From: Dethiobacter sp.
GTDB lineage: Bacteria > Bacillota_D > Dethiobacteria > Dethiobacterales > Dethiobacteraceae
Direction: 5' to 3'
Assembly (NCBI GenBank): GCA_018333395.1
Contig: JAGXSQ010000050.1
Coordinates: 1-36,749 of the forward strand
Length of the DNA: 36,749 bases
The position numbers were made by a program, and so were the translations under genes. This document shows positions 36,424-36,749 of this stretch, piece by piece. Position 1 is the stretch's first letter. Every line of letters starts with the position of its first letter. Under the pieces are notes generated by a model. The model had not been told where the DNA came from and ran no database searches. It was given only the letters and a program-made list of their open reading frames with translations.

Positions 36424-36749
36424 TTACTGCGGCAGGGGTAGTCCGTCCAGCAAATCGTGGCTCAGGATAAATTGCGCCAGCAGTTGCGCCGCCCCACCGG
36501 TGATTTTCAGGCAACGGCGAAAATGCTCCTGGCTTTGGTAGTCCTCCTTGTTCAGCACCCGGCAGCAGGTTGCGCCAAAATGCTCCTTGAAGCGGTTGTG
36601 GAACTCGCTGGATAGCTGATAGATACGGTCTGGTTTCTCCGCTTGGTTTTCGCGTCCCGCCAGCAAGCTAAGCACCAGCTCCGAGCCGGTAAGCGCCCCA
36701 CAAATACAACCGGCCCGTCCGAGCCCTCCGCCAAAGGCGCTGGCGAGGC
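36424..36749 (-). CDS. C_GCAxxG_C_C family redox protein (partial, 5' end off the window)
   Basis: On the minus strand the frame is open from the right edge and contains FGGGLGRAGCICGALTG, the C-x-CGAxxG motif, then FGATCCRVL and FRRCLKITGGAAQLL, the remaining paired cysteines. This is the C_GCAxxG_C_C family, often split between putative redox and iron-sulphur roles. The N terminus is missing, so the start is unknown. It is separated from rubrerythrin by 65 nt and may share its oxidative-stress context. Confidence 0.8.
   Translation of the reverse strand, partial: LASAFGGGLGRAGCICGALTGSELVLSLLAGRENQAEKPDRIYQLSSEFHNRFKEHFGATCCRVLNKEDYQSQEHFRRCLKITGGAAQLLAQFILSHDLLDGLPLPQ

Overview
The window looks like a chromosome segment of an anaerobic, probably spore-forming Bacillota (Firmicutes), perhaps Peptococcaceae-like. 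The reasons are a yerC-pcrA-ligA...gatCAB neighbourhood that parallels the Bacillus subtilis yerC-pcrB-pcrA-ligA...gatCAB block, a PdaB-type polysaccharide deacetylase, a rubrerythrin, strong Shine-Dalgarno sites and frequent TTG/GTG starts. No rRNA, tRNA or CRISPR array was seen.

Left accessory region (1-8837). This is a graveyard of toxin-antitoxin (TA) and ATPase modules. Intact members are an orphan ribbon-helix-helix protein, a DUF4143 ATPase, a Phd/ParE pair under a 28-bp palindromic operator-promoter, two MNT/HEPN (MntA/HepT-like) pairs and HicB. Broken members are a PIN-domain fragment, a frameshifted HicA, a truncated HepT behind an intact MNT, three partial copies of a DUF4143 ATPase 3' region, an ATPase/DUF4351 chimera, a group II intron 3' end with its reverse-transcriptase tail, and a SARP-like regulator with a frameshift and an in-frame stop.

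Metabolic block (8834-13672). On the minus strand lie paaK, hisC and an isocitrate dehydrogenase whose Thermus-type C-terminal domain is a separate reading frame. A divergent pdaB-like deacetylase follows on the plus strand.

Defence island (13795-23750). Five minus-strand genes with overlapping ends are transcribed in this order: GHKL (MutL/MORC-like) ATPase, Z1-domain SF2 ATPase, DUF4420 PD-(D/E)XK nuclease, AIPR protein, C5-cytosine methyltransferase. It is visibly more A+T-rich than its flanks. An intact IS1595-family element sits about 34 bp upstream of the first start codon, and its terminal repeat appears to supply the -35 box of a hybrid promoter. This is the most interesting part of the window. 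The gene association has been noted in comparative genomics, but I know of no worked-out mechanism. The methyltransferase also carries a large insertion between motifs VI and VIII.

Housekeeping block (23994-36749). It holds an alpha/beta hydrolase, a YyaL-like thioredoxin-domain protein, gatCAB, a CBS-pair protein, ligA, pcrA, yerC, an unrecognised 52-aa gene with its own terminator, rubrerythrin, and a C_GCAxxG_C_C protein cut by the right edge.
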